64,000 nucleotides of DNA. Origin: Blastomussa wellsi. Taxonomy: Eukaryota > Cnidaria > Anthozoa > Scleractinia > Plerogyridae. Positions 52,662-64,000 of this stretch are shown here, piece after piece; position 1 is the first letter of the stretch, and each line of letters opens with the position of its first letter. A program made the translations under genes and the position numbers. The notes beneath the pieces are model-generated. The model worked only from the letters and a program-made list of their open reading frames with translations, made no database searches and had not been told where the DNA came from. The stretch is from positions 1,146,138 to 1,210,137 of the forward strand of contig OX393573.1 of NCBI GenBank assembly GCA_947652115.1. Direction: 5' to 3'.

Positions 52662-53069
52662 TTGTCTTACACGAAGTGTCGAATCGTCTCAGCTCTTTCA
52701 AGTCACGACAGTCATGGCTCAGTTTATTTTGGTTTTATTGATCGTTGGAATCATGGCAGTATCGTATGCAGGAGGCGTTTACTTTGTGAAGATACTAACG
52801 ACAAATACTTTGTGATGCTTAGTGTTTTACACCCAGGCCTCTGTACTGCACGGTTTATAGCAGCATGCAAACAAATCGTTTATCGTCCCGTGGAGGTCTG
52901 GAGGACTTGTTCATCAGAGAAAAATATTGGAGACTTTGTTAATGCCCATAAACTTCTCGAGCAAGGCGTATCACCTAACAGCGTTAGGAAATTTAGCTTG
53001 ACAGCCCTGCGAACTGAACTTGCTGCGTTTCATCAGTACACGTTTTCCTGTCGTCGGGTTACAAGGTAG
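52662..53069 (+). other. Unassigned open stretch, possible exon or decayed copy
   Basis: A 135-codon plus-strand frame contains NIGDFVNAHKLLEQGVSPN and SLTALRTELAAFH, which has an ankyrin-repeat look (LLxxGxxPN...TAL). It ends at ACAAG/gtagct, a possible donor. In another frame, an ATG at 52714 opens MAQFILVLLIVGIMAVSYAG, a signal-peptide or membrane-like start of 33 codons. The two frames cannot both be coding; it may be a first exon of an unseen gene or a decayed retrocopy. No homologue named. Confidence 0.25.
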
Positions 53070-55500
53070 CTGGGCGTCAAGAACGGTGTTGTGGAATAAT
53101 TATTGGCAGTCACAAATTCGTCCACTGGCGCGCAGAGAAGAGGATTATAAATCCAGGACCCTAACCACTGCTCGAGTACTTTGTCTTGACACTTGCCTCC
53201 TTTTCATAGTTGAACAGCTAACTTCTGTTTTTTTTTTCTAAGTTATATTTTTCTTCAGGCAGGGGCTGCACGAAAATGGTGAAGTTTCCTTCTTAATCGT
53301 AGCAGTGATGTATTGCTTCAGGATTACTAGGACTGCATACCACAACATTGCGCTGCAGCTCAGGGATGCACACCAGTTGTCAAAGTATTGATAGATGCTG
53401 CAATATCAGACATTTATGCTATAAAACTGTAGCTGATGTCAGTCAGTCATCTGCAGTCTTATCCATGCTCTATACCGCAGCCTGCAGTACATGTGTATTT
53501 TAGAACTAAGAAAATTACTTTGTAATGATCATCTTCAAAAGATTGAAAATCTTCCAGTTTCAAAGCTTGTAAAAGATCACTCTGCAAATGTCTCTTTAGT
53601 AGAAAGCTTTGATGCTGACTATTGAAAAAAATGTTAAATTATTGTGTCTAACTTTTCTAGCTTTATTTGAAAGGTCATACAATCTTCTTCAGATACTATC
53701 AAGAAAGGTTGTGTGACAAGCCCAAATGGCACTTATTAGTATTGGAGGCTAATAAGCAATCTTTTTGATACCTTTTAATTGCCAATAATTTTATATTCCT
53801 TACTTTTCATTGTGCCAGTTTTTTATTGGGGATAACTCTGTGCTTGTTAAGTACCACATCCAGAGAGGAGCATTTATACTTCAATAGACCAATTTCGATA
53901 TTTTAAAATTCAGCCTAAAACAATAGACCTTAGCACGGGAATCTGGGGAATAAACTTTTGGGTTTATTGGGTTTGTTCCCCAGAGCCTCACTGTGCTGTC
54001 CATTGTTAATGTTTTAGGTTGAATTTTAAAATATAGAAATTATTCTATTGCGTCATGTTAAGCTCCAAGTTGGACAGTCCTTTAGGCTCAAATCCAGACT
54101 AAGCCTTAATTTTACCGTTTCATTTCTAGCATTCATTTTTTTTTACACTTTTCTATACTGGATTTAAAGGAGCTATGTCACTGTTCGTACACATTGAAAA
54201 ATTTAGCCTAAATATTTGTTCAAAATCATCATTTCCAATCCATTTCAATCTTTTCCATATCCTCAGCCATCCTTGTTCCATTTTGGTTTAGTATCACTCC
54301 TTTGGTGTTTTTTGTCCTTAGCAAACTATTATTTTTAGGTTTTCTACATTTCAAGGGTAATTTAGATTTTCAAAGAAATGATTCAAAATATTATGTCGTA
54401 GCTCCTCTAATACAATACAGTGCACTGCATTATCCTTGCCAGAAGCCTGTATGGAAGAAACTTGACCTTGGTCATGAAAACAAACCGATCACAGTGAGGT
54501 CAGTGCTCATTATTCAAGGCTAGATCCTCCCATGCAGACTGACCAAGCTAGCTAATGGCTATTAAGATATTTGTTATTTGGCATTGGCATTTTTCTTGTG
54601 AAAGGTGATGAGCTGAACTTAAATTTGGCCAAGTTTGCTCTTCCCTTTACTTAGGTGTTTGTTTTTTCTTGTTGAAGCTTTTTGGCTCTTAGATTTAATA
54701 TTTTTGTAGAAACAAGTCAAAGTCGTATAATATTATATGTTTTTGTTTCTCACTGCAAAATGTAACTGGTCAATATTGGACTAGTTGCTTGTCTTGATCG
54801 AAAAGGCTATGCCACAGTCAATATCGATTTCAGCCAATCAAATTTATGAATTCAGTAGTTCCCAGTTCCTGTGACTACAAAAACAGATGCAAAGATGGCT
54901 AAGTAAAAATTTCCCCTTCACCATCCAACTTTGACCCAAAGTTAAATATGGTAGATAAAGGGTGATAGCAATATAATTCCACTCAATATTGGAGTGGAGG
55001 CTAATGTGGGGGAATAACATTAAAACAAGCTTTGTTACATGCCATTTGCATTTGAAAAGATCCTCCATTAATTTTAGGGTTTTCATTGGTGTAAAAACCT
55101 TAGACTTTTTTCTTTGTTTTTGAGCTATTGCAGCATGTTTTTCTGCTCAAGCTATCTTGTTTTGAGTTCTTTGTTAATTGTTTTGTTTGTTCTTTGTTTT
55201 ACATCACTGGTGAGTTTCGCGTGTTTTTACACTGATGGTGAACTTAATTTTCGAGATAGGCTTGTTTGTTTTTTGTTCAAAAGAATTAAATTTTTGTGAA
55301 GAAGAGGATACCCACACAGATGTTCTTTTGGCTTGTCATGCAATCTCCCTCGCGCACGCAGTTCGTTGGCGAGGAAGATTGCCTGACAGGAGACTGATGA
55401 TGCTGATGATGATAACTGAGAATAGGGCGGGGTGCACATTCATTATCATAAATGGCATTTGCTTTTGACAACAGACTCAACGGTGTAAAATGTCATTTGG
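53070..55500. other. Intergenic stretch, no gene recognised
   Basis: AT-rich. Contains the TTAA MITE at 54168-54406. Open frames are short. The right edge leads into the C2orf81-like promoter. Confidence 0.5.
54168..54406 (+). mobile_element. TTAA MITE, AGGAGCTAC family
   Basis: AGGAGCTATGTCAC at the left after TTAA, and GTCGTAGCTCCT at the right followed by CTAA (a TTAA with one change). Body (CATCCTTGTTCCATTTTGG, AGTATCACTCCTTTGGTG) is shared with 4222-4412 and, inverted, 23861-24085. Confidence 0.75.
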
Positions 55501-55520
55501 GCCTGGGGCGAGAGCAAGAA

Positions 55521-55534
55521 ACCTCCATAGCAAC
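55521..55534 (+). promoter_or_regulatory. RFX X-box in the C2orf81-like promoter
   Basis: ACCTCCATAGCAAC fits the X-box pattern RYYNYY-AT-RRNRAC at every position. It lies 176 bp upstream of the ATG at 55710. X-boxes bind RFX factors and mark ciliary genes in animals. Use of the site is inference. Confidence 0.6.
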
Positions 55535-55709
55535 GAGAATCAACGAGACGAGTCGTCCGCCATTTTGGCTCACTCGCGATAAAATATCGCCGAAATCGAT
55601 GCTCTTGTAACTCTTCATAGCTTCCTTATGCAAGTTGGAAACCTGTTGCGGATTTTTGGATGGTGATGTGATTTAGAGCGCACACAAAACGTCGTCTTCA
55701 TTTGTCAAC

Positions 55710-58700
55710 ATGTCCAACAAAAGTCGCCAAGACAAGACAAAAACTCCTGCTCAAACGTCGGCACCACCGCCTACAAGCAATGACATTATACCCGGGCGAT
55801 TTACAGAAGCTGACTGGTATGTAGTGTTCTGAAGAAATAATGTTGTCTCTGTAATTTTCTCAGCGTGTTGAGTCAGTGAAGCTTTATTAGCGCGAGTGTT
55901 AATACGACGTATACGTAAGCTTGAATATTCTCATGGTAAAATAAGAACTTGCCTTTCCCTTTGATCTAAAATTAAAGCGTGGAAAGTTGATAAATGAAGG
56001 CTCCCTGTTGAATTGCAGTATATAGTAATTGCGATCTTAAGCTGAAACGTATAAGTAAAACAGCTGTTATTTGCTCTTACACGAATTTAGCAGTTTTGTT
56101 TGTCAAGGCCTAAAATCAAATTAGATCTCCCCATGTGAAGAGATACCTTCTCACAGCTGTGCTACGGCTGATTCAGCTCAACCGATGGAACATGGACTCA
56201 GCATTCGACAAAATCTTATGCATGCAGAACCATGGGGGGGCACCATGTACAATTTGACCTAATGGCATTGTCGTTGTTGCCATTTTCTTTTCTTCAAATT
56301 GAGTTACATTAGACATGGATGTATCTCTTAGAATCAATTCAGTACGCCTTATGAAAATTATGGCTGAAAGACAAAAATGGCATGAATTATCCAGTCATGG
56401 CCATGCATTCATAACCTCTTACTAACGGAGTGCAAGGGCCATACGCGGGAATATCGGCCTTAGGTCATGGCACCTGGCTGTGCTAAGTCCGTACAAAAAC
56501 GATTGAGGGCCAATATTCCCCAGTATTGCTCGAGCAAGCTAGGTTAGTAAGTAATTTTACTATATGCTTGTTTATTTTCTGTAATACACACTTCCGGTCA
56601 AGTGAATTCAACGGGCATCTACAGCAACATGTTTCTGATGACAAAGTGATGTTGACTCAGATAGAACAGACAACCATGAGTTGGAAAACAAATTTAATGA
56701 GCGTTAAATCACGTTCAGTATATCTTTTCACAGTTTTAGCTGCAGACTTTCAATTTGCCAGCTTACGAAACTAAATAAATATCTGGCTTGTGATCATTTC
56801 CATGCAAACAGTCCATATGGCAACATCCTGACCAAGAAAGAACAATCAAAATGCTTGGAATTACCTCAAGACTACCTTGCCATATAATAATGTACCATAC
56901 TCTTCATGTTCTGAGGGAAAAATACTCCGAGTTTATTTTTCAAATTTTCATCTAGATCCTGTGACGATCCAATCAAGCAAATAAAAATTAATAATTATGT
57001 CATTTATCTGTACACTTTAAGGGTGCGTTCCTTTGGGGTGATCCGGATCAGGATCAGTGATCCAGATCATGGTGCATCAAAAGCGCCGACGAATCCACTC
57101 TGAGCAAGGATATCCGGATCACACCAAAGGAACGCACCCTAAATGGGCATTGTCACAGGGATTTTTGTTGTTTATTGGGGTCATTTCTTCGATAGTCACT
57201 GCTTTGTGCCTGTTGTTGTTCAAAAATGCTCCAACAGACTCACCAAGATGAATTCAGATGAAATTTTAGCAGGAAAAGGAGACCATAATATTTTTGGGGC
57301 AAAATTTTCAGTCCATAGCTTAAACCTTTGAAAAAATTGGCAAAGTTTTTCGAATTACAATCCATTTCCATCCTCATCATCTGTAACAGCATTCAAGAAT
57401 CAATAGTTGCAAAATAGTACTGTAGTCTTCAACAACAAAATTGTTATTATTATTACTACGTTTCCCTTGTTGCATCAACAGTTTTAGCTTTTTAAAATAC
57501 ACTTTAACAGCATGACGATGCCCCTTTAAAGATGGAACTTTGTATTTGTAAACTAATAAACATTGCAAATGGATGGCATTTCTGTGAAACATTTATTTTT
57601 TCTCTGATTTTTTAGGCACCACATGGTAGACCAAGAAGATGGCGAAGACTTTATTCTTGACATAGTCAGTGAAATAGTAGAGTCTACGATGAAGGTTCTC
57701 CATGACCAGTACATCATCAGCCAAACACTACCATACACTATACAAGAGACCAAAAATCTGCTTTTACAGATTATTGAGGTATGTGTAGACTGTATAATTT
57801 ATTATGACCACGTCAGCATGCACTACCCAAGGTATTGAAAAAATGTGACAAATTTGACCTGATCTGAATTTTGTTTTGATTCACTATTGTTTTTCAATTA
57901 GTGGCAGTTTCTAGCTTGTGATGTGGGAGAGAACAATCCTGCATGTGACTCAACATGGTTGGAAGAAGAAGGTAAAATAAAACAGAAATTATATAGAGGA
58001 TATTTCATGGCCATGCAGAGAAACGGAGTTTCTCTTCAAGCATTAGAAGATATTTTACAAGTGAGCGCAGCAAACGAGTGAAATACGTTTCAACACAAGA
58101 AGAGAATTTTCATATGTAAACACCTATGAACTTCCAAACCTTTTGACTTTTCTGTGAAAGGTGCAATTTATTACATAACCATGGCAACAGTGAAATCTTG
58201 ACATGCGAAAATAACATGTTATCTTCATGTGTGAAGATAGTGACTAATGGGGTGTTGTCAGTTTTTCCTGATTTCCACAGGTACACACAAATAGTGCTTT
58301 CTCCTCATTGCCTTTGCCAATCCAGGTTGTCTCAATACTCTCACAGTGCTAAAATAAAACCTGTGTTATTTATAGCAGTATTGTGCAACTTGCACTCTTT
58401 TCAAGAATGTTTCCAAAGTTCTTGTAGTCTGGGAGCTTGTGTAATTCCTTGGGTATTTTGTGCTGAAAGCAAGCCACTTATCCAGGAGTGCTAAGAAGGG
58501 GGCTCATTAAGGGTCAGGCACCAGGCAAATTGACCGGCTGTGAACAAGACTTAGCCATGACTTTGCCTGGCTGTTTTCATCTTCTCAACTATTATACAAA
58601 AACTAAAAATGCGCGGCTGAAAAACTCTACTGACTGCACAAATCTTAATGAAACCCTGAGTAAGAGGGCCCTAGTTAGTGCTATTGCATGTGCAACTCTG

Positions 58701-61700
58701 CATTCAATAAAATTGTCTTTTATCTTATTCAGAACCTGTGACACCCATCACTGATTCTTGGGCTCAAGGATCAGTGCCTATAATGTTGCGGCCATCATCA
58801 GCATCATCAACATCTTCTGTCCAATCAGATCGTGAGTCTGAGTCATCATCTGTTGTTGAGGAAAGGCCAGTGTAAGTTTTGAGCTTATTGCAAAATACCT
58901 TAAAATTAAACAAAGGAAAATACTTTTTGACTAACATCTGCCACAAATACTGGTAGGTGGTCAAAATAGATTTTCAGTGGCTTGAATGACTAAGAAAATT
59001 GGTACACCCATCTTAAGCATGACCTGTTGTATCTGCGGTACTAATGTTTCTTGAATTCATGAAAAGAATACCTATAGCAACAGCAGTTTAACTTGTCAAA
59101 ACAAACTTGGTGACAGACATTTTTTTATCATTGACAGATTGACTGTGATGGCATGTTATGTCAGGGTTTTCCTTTTCAAATAAAGTTGAAGTCGATGAAA
59201 GCGAAGCTGGCAGAGACAGCTTGTATAAATGATATGACTTTTAAATTATATAACAGCAAGGATTCTTTTAGTTTCTGGCGACGAAGCCGTTCACATGCGG
59301 GGAAAATTGCCGGTTGCCGGCCGAAAAGGAAAACCCTTTAAATACAATTTTTCCAAAAGTTTAAAAAGGGCTGCCAAAATGTTGAAATCCATCTAAAATT
59401 TACAAAAACTTAAGGATGCCCTGAACCCTCACAAGAAGCTTAATTTGGAGAATGTGATCTTTGTTTATCTGCACACATACTATACATGCTTTTTGTTGTT
59501 GTTTGATCAGGGCCCCAGAACCACCATTCGAGGCCCTTGAAGTGTCAACCACTCCATTGTCAATCGGCAGTCCTGCCCAACCACCTCCTACTACAGCTGA
59601 GCAGAGGATTATGGACAAACCTAAGGAGCCTCTAGTCTCACAGGTGCCATCATCTAAAATTTTGTTTATCTCTTAAAACTTAAAAATAAATAAATAAATA
59701 AATGAATAAATGGTGTAACAGTGAAGCTTGCTTACCTTGTTTTAGGTGCAAGATAAAAAGCGACCCTGTGCACCATTCAAAACACACAAAGGCAAGCTGC
59801 CTTCCTTTTCTGGAGTAGATCTGACATCTCTGACTGATGAATATGCGTTAAACAAAGCTGAAAGACAGCAAAAAGAGTCCACAAGAGACTTTCACGCAGA
59901 TGCTAAAGGCCTGGCCATGTTATCGTCATCTTCATCTATTCTTAAGGTAAAACCAATAGATATTGCAGCCACACTCAAAAAAATGTGCTCAAAATAATGG
60001 AGAAACACATTTAACTAAATGCTCAGACTTGTTCTATGGGAATATGCAGATCTTTTGGTTCTCCCATTAATTAAACAGAACTCTCAAGTGTGGTCTGATT
60101 GAAATATGAAATTATTTTGATAAACTTGTGTAATATGTAATTTTCTCTTTTCATATCTAAGAAATGCAGCAAAAACAAAGGAAAAATAACTTACAAAATA
60201 GAGACATTTTCTCAGAACTTACTAAAATTTAAAGAAATGTATTGAACTCCATAAATTAAAGAAAGTACTATTTTGGTCTCTTAGAGTGCACCTAACACCA
60301 AAATATTTTTTTCGCTAAAATACACCTTTGCACCAGTTCAAAACAAATTTCACCTTTTGATTCTCCTTTTCATCAAATTCTGGCTATTTATAGCAAGTTA
60401 CGAATTGTTCCATGACCGAGTCAGAATCAGTCTTGATTTGACGTCACAAATTGATTTGCATGCATGTTTACAAAGACTTGATGCAATGCAAATCAATTTG
60501 TGACGTCAAATCAAGAATAGACCCATGCCCCTTCTGGTCGTGGAACAAACGATGAACAGTTTTCCTAATGCTATAAATAGCCAGAATTTGGTGAAAAGGA
60601 GAAACAAAAGGTGCAATGCGTTTCGAACTGGACAAAGGTGTATTTTAGTGAAAAAATATTTTGGTGTTAGGTTCACTTTAACCAGTAATTAAACTTGCCA
60701 CCAAATCATAAAAGCCACAGTATCAAAGAACTTTACCACTCAGTAAAACTTAGAATGTGGTATTTCTTCAAATAATTCTAACAACCACAAATAAGTGCCA
60801 CCCTTTTGGGTAAGATAAATACTTAGATTAGAAAATATTTAGGCTATGATCAAAACAAAATTTAATTTATATCTTACTTTGCCCTTTATGAGAAAAAATA
60901 ATGCTATAATTAAATAAAAATATTATCACCAGGAAGCTTTGAGAATTAAGAAATTAATAAACAAGATAAATAACCATCAGTTGATAAGTAAGCAAACTCT
61001 CCTTACTAGCTCATAAGAAAGTATATGGAGACCAGTCAGGAGAATTTGTATGTTTACTGCCTTTTGGTTTTTGGACTAAACAGCTTCCTTCTGAGAGCAG
61101 TAGGTCAGAGGGATACTCGTGGTCGTCAACGACCAAGTCGTCTTCTCTGTCTTGGAGTGTAAGTCACTTCTCTAAATCACAGGTAAATGCTAAGTTTCGG
61201 AATGCAGGATGCAAACTCTTTAGATTTTTAGCGTATTGATTTAAAATAAAAGAATAAATTACTGGTAATATAAAGAACTGTGGCACAAATTTTATAAAAT
61301 CTAAATTAACTTTAGTTAAAGGAATAAAACAATTATGTTATTATTATTGCCTGATGTATTTTACCGTGTTTAAATAAAGATGATGATGACGATGACTAGT
61401 ATTTCAGCTGGCTAATAAATTAAACAACAGGAAACCCAAGACAGTAAACTTTAAAACTGTGAGCTTGGTATGAAATTTTCACTAATTGCACATAACAGTA
61501 TTATACCCTAGCAACAAGGCCACTCTGGACTGTGTACACTACTAACACTAACAGGAGGTGAGGGGTGGGGTGCAGGGTGTTTGCATTCTGTTGCTGAAGT
61601 GAGACTTTGGTATAAATTGTTGAATCACTATCTAAGAAGCTGTCTGCCCCAAATCAGCTCCCTGCAACAAGTGTGAATACGGCTGGTATTCTTCAGGTTT

Positions 61701-63578
61701 TAATGCTACAGAATGCTACTTATAATAATAACATATAATAATGCTACAGAAAGTGAGAGAAGCTCCAGCCTGATGGGTCATTTGGCCTGATGCAGAAATT
61801 AATTTTATGTTTAGCATAAAATCAGTTAGTCATTAATTGTCAGTTAATTCGTCCGTCTGTCCATCTGTCTGTCATTCAGTCAGTCAGTCAGTCAGCCAGT
61901 CAGTTACTGATGAATTTTATTGTTTCCAATCTAAATATCGGAACACTATACTGGGTTTGTCTCTATGTCCTGTCACTGCAACAGGATTAAATATGAAAAG
62001 CTTGAATGAGGCCTAAATCGCTGTAAAAACTGCAAGACTGAAAGATCCGAGCTTTTGTCAATCTACAGCACCATCATCACCGATTTACGGCATCATTGCC
62101 GATCTATAGTATTCCTGATGATGCGGTATACTGACAAAAGCTCATATCTTTTAGTTTTACAGTAGTTTTGTCTCATTTGAACTTTTTGTATTTTATTGGC
62201 AATGCTACTGAAGGACAACATCAAAAGATTACCAAAAAGATAATAATACAGTCCTGCATCATGACCATTGTAAATGTTTATGTGATTAATGAGAAGGATA
62301 TATTAAATTACCTATCATTTGTCTGTTAACAGACCCAATATGGCCGACCGCCAGGCATCAAGGATGTGCTGTATGATGATCGTGGAAATGTAGTAGCTGT
62401 CATGAAAATTTCTCCTGATAAACTTCCATCTCACAGGTACCTGATTACGTGTAGTGCTCCCCGTGGCATTCTTGCCTCTCCGCTAAGATATATTTTGGCA
62501 TTGTTTGACAATCATTTGGTGGTTTCTGTTTCAACCCACCAATCAAAATACAACAGGGGGAGGTGAAGTTGATGGAGAACGAACTAGAACTTGGTGACTC
62601 CACTTCTTGCAGTTGATACGCTATCCACCCTTTGAACAACCAGGGCCAGTTCAATACCATGGAGGCTGTCGGATAGTTGTCAAAAAGATGTTATAAATTA
62701 ATCAGAAACTTTGTCAAGTGGCGATGGTACAATATGCAGCACAATCTTGTCCTCAGAGCCTGCATTTCTTTTGGTCAGCACCAAGAACACAGATTCTGTA
62801 ATTCGCATAATTATGTTAATAAAATATTCTGAGGAAATTATGTAATGTTTAAAAAACGAGCAGCAGTGTTTTAAACCTGATAAAACACGTGTTGCGAGTT
62901 TTTTGAACAGCTTCAAAAATGTTTGTGATTGATCTGTTCATTTGTAGAATAATCATTGGGTTCATTATTATTATTCCGGAGAAAATTGTCTGTAAAATTT
63001 AGCCGTGTCTTTATCAGATATAAAGACACTCATTAAACATTAATTTCTTTTGTATTTCCTTTATGAATTATTAATGAGTTTTGAATATGAATATATTAGA
63101 TCTAGCGACCCGCCCTCCCACCCTGCAAGGAATCCAGGTTTTGGAGTGCTTCCTCCAGAGTTTTCGTCTTGTTTGGGCTTGACACAAGCCAGAACTATTC
63201 CCCATACCTTATTTACATTTCATGATAGTACAGTATGTCTGGGAGCATTTTGATAACTATTTGGATGTGAAAGATCATTGCAGTCAAGTATGCAACTTCA
63301 GTTGCCAAAGTCCAATTCTAATGGCATTTGCCTTCATCGCTTACAGAGTTCGAACAAAGTTTGCTGTTGTGGACAATGACAGTGACGGACAGTTCGTACG
63401 CACTCGCTCAAGACCCAGAAAACTGGGACCCAGTTCACAAAAGACAAAGGAATCTGGGAAGGAGTGGAAACCATCCAAAAGTGCAAGTCATACGCAAATT
63501 GTTGATACCAGCTCTTTACATAACAGCTCGTATCAGATCGACAGTGCAGGTCATATAACACCCTTGCCGCCTCCGTTG
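55710..63578 (+). CDS. C2orf81-like: C2orf81 homologue, N-terminal nine exons, partial at the right edge
   Basis: Exons 55710-55816, 57616-57778, 57902-57971, 58733-58871, 59511-59643, 59746-59946, 61084-61158, 62333-62436, 63347-63578; all phases join (1224 nt, 408 codons) and the last ends at a donor gtaagc, so the gene continues past the window. Start MSNKSRQDKTKTPAQ. Diagnostic blocks: DIIPGRFTEADW (human C2orf81 has DIVPGRLSEAEW), EDGEDFILDIVSEIVESTMK, LPYTIQETKNLLLQIIEWQF and TDSWAQGSVPIM (human TDSWAQGSVPVL). The human protein is about 600 aa and uncharacterised. Mid part is Ser/Pro-rich. No enzyme motif or membrane segment is visible. The X-box upstream suggests ciliary expression. 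Confidence 0.85.
57020..57140. mobile_element. MITE with AGGGTGCGTTCCTTTGG ends
   Basis: AGGGTGCGTTCCTTTGGGG and its reverse complement CCAAAGGAACGCACCCT enclose about 120 bp containing GTGATCCGGATC and GATCCGGATCAC-type palindromes. Target duplication is not clear. It lies in intron 1 of the C2orf81-like gene. Confidence 0.75.
60285..60677. mobile_element. Long hairpin MITE with TTAA-type ends
   Basis: AGTGCACCTAACACCAAAAT at the left and the complement ATTTTGGTGTTAGGTTCACT at the right; flanks TTAG and TTAA. The pairing continues inward (CTAAAATACACCTTTG, TTTGATTCTCCTTTTC, ATTCTGGCTATTTATAGCA) for roughly 190 bp per arm, with two TGACGTCA CRE-like palindromes near the centre. Intron of the C2orf81-like gene. 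Confidence 0.85.
61862..61902. repeat. (CAGT)n microsatellite
   Basis: TCAGTCAGTCAGTCAGTCAG run preceded by GTCCGTCTGTCCATCTGTCT, tetranucleotide repeats in an intron. Confidence 0.9.
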
Positions 63579-63872
63579 GTAAGCATTAGCTTCTAAAATG
63601 AATGTAAAAGCGTTCTCAAGTCAAGTTACTCAGAAAAAGAAGTTACTAATATCTAGTCATGAAAATGATCTAATGTGGACTGATGACGGGCTAAATAAAC
63701 ACTGATCAACGTTTCTGATTTCGGATAACTTAAAACTTGATGAAAAATCTTGAAGCTATAACCTGTCTTGGACAGCTCCAGACCTAGATTAGGACAGCAG
63801 CTCTTGAATCTCTTTACGGTGGCCAATTCACATTATCAACCCAGTTGATAAAACCAAATTATATTGTTATAC

Positions 63873-63916
<44 letters not shown>

Positions 63917-64000
63917 GCTAGTGCAATAAAATGCTGCGTTGCGAGGTGCAAGAAAAGAAGAACTATCCCACCCCCCCCCCCAACTATTCGCAACTTGCAA
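63579..64000 (+). other. Intron of the C2orf81-like gene to the window edge
   Basis: Begins gtaagc at 63579. No further exon is recognised to 64000. A C-run at about 63971-63981 is near the end. Confidence 0.6.

Overview
The window is animal nuclear DNA, most likely from an anthozoan cnidarian such as a stony coral (inference). The evidence is intron-rich genes with GT-AG junctions, four copies of a tRNA-derived SINE, many short inverted-repeat (MITE-like) elements, and animal-specific domain combinations. There is no bacterial gene organisation. I joined exons by eye from splice signals, reading phase and conserved motifs. Transcription start sites and most poly(A) sites are not visible.

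There are four genes. (1) 21233 down to 1960, minus strand: a complete 17-exon gene of the DIDO1/PHF3 family (about 1956 aa) with a PHD finger, a Cys knuckle, the TFIIS central domain, SPOC and an Arg-rich tail. It is a nuclear factor linking H3K4-methyl chromatin to RNA polymerase II. (2) 46353 down to 25693, minus strand: an unconventional myosin of about 30 exons (about 1190 aa) with a divergent but intact motor, one IQ motif, a Ser/Pro-rich linker and a C-terminal domain that reads as a SMAD-type MH2 domain. This fusion is the most interesting object in the window. (3) 50355-51731, plus strand: a C2H2 zinc-finger protein with about 13 fingers in one coding exon, followed by decayed fingers beyond the stop. 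(4) 55710 to beyond 63578, plus strand: the N-terminal nine exons of a C2orf81 homologue, preceded by a perfect RFX X-box match. This suggests a ciliary gene that runs off the right edge.

The first two genes are tandem on the minus strand and the last two tandem on the plus strand. The myosin and the zinc-finger gene are divergent across about 4 kb. I see no operon-like or pathway link among the four.

Introns and spacers are full of repeats: SINEs at about 0.1, 17.1, 36.4 and 43.9 kb; TTAA-flanked elements at 4.2, 11.9, 23.9, 54.2 and 60.3 kb; elements with 9-bp target duplications at 12.1, 22.4 and 44.7 kb; a 5-bp G/T satellite at 32.9-33.4 kb; and longer-period arrays at 11.5, 28.8 and 41.0 kb. 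One transposon is nested inside another, which sits inside a 106-bp minisatellite. One SINE ends exactly at, and seems to supply, the 5' splice site of the PHD-finger exon.
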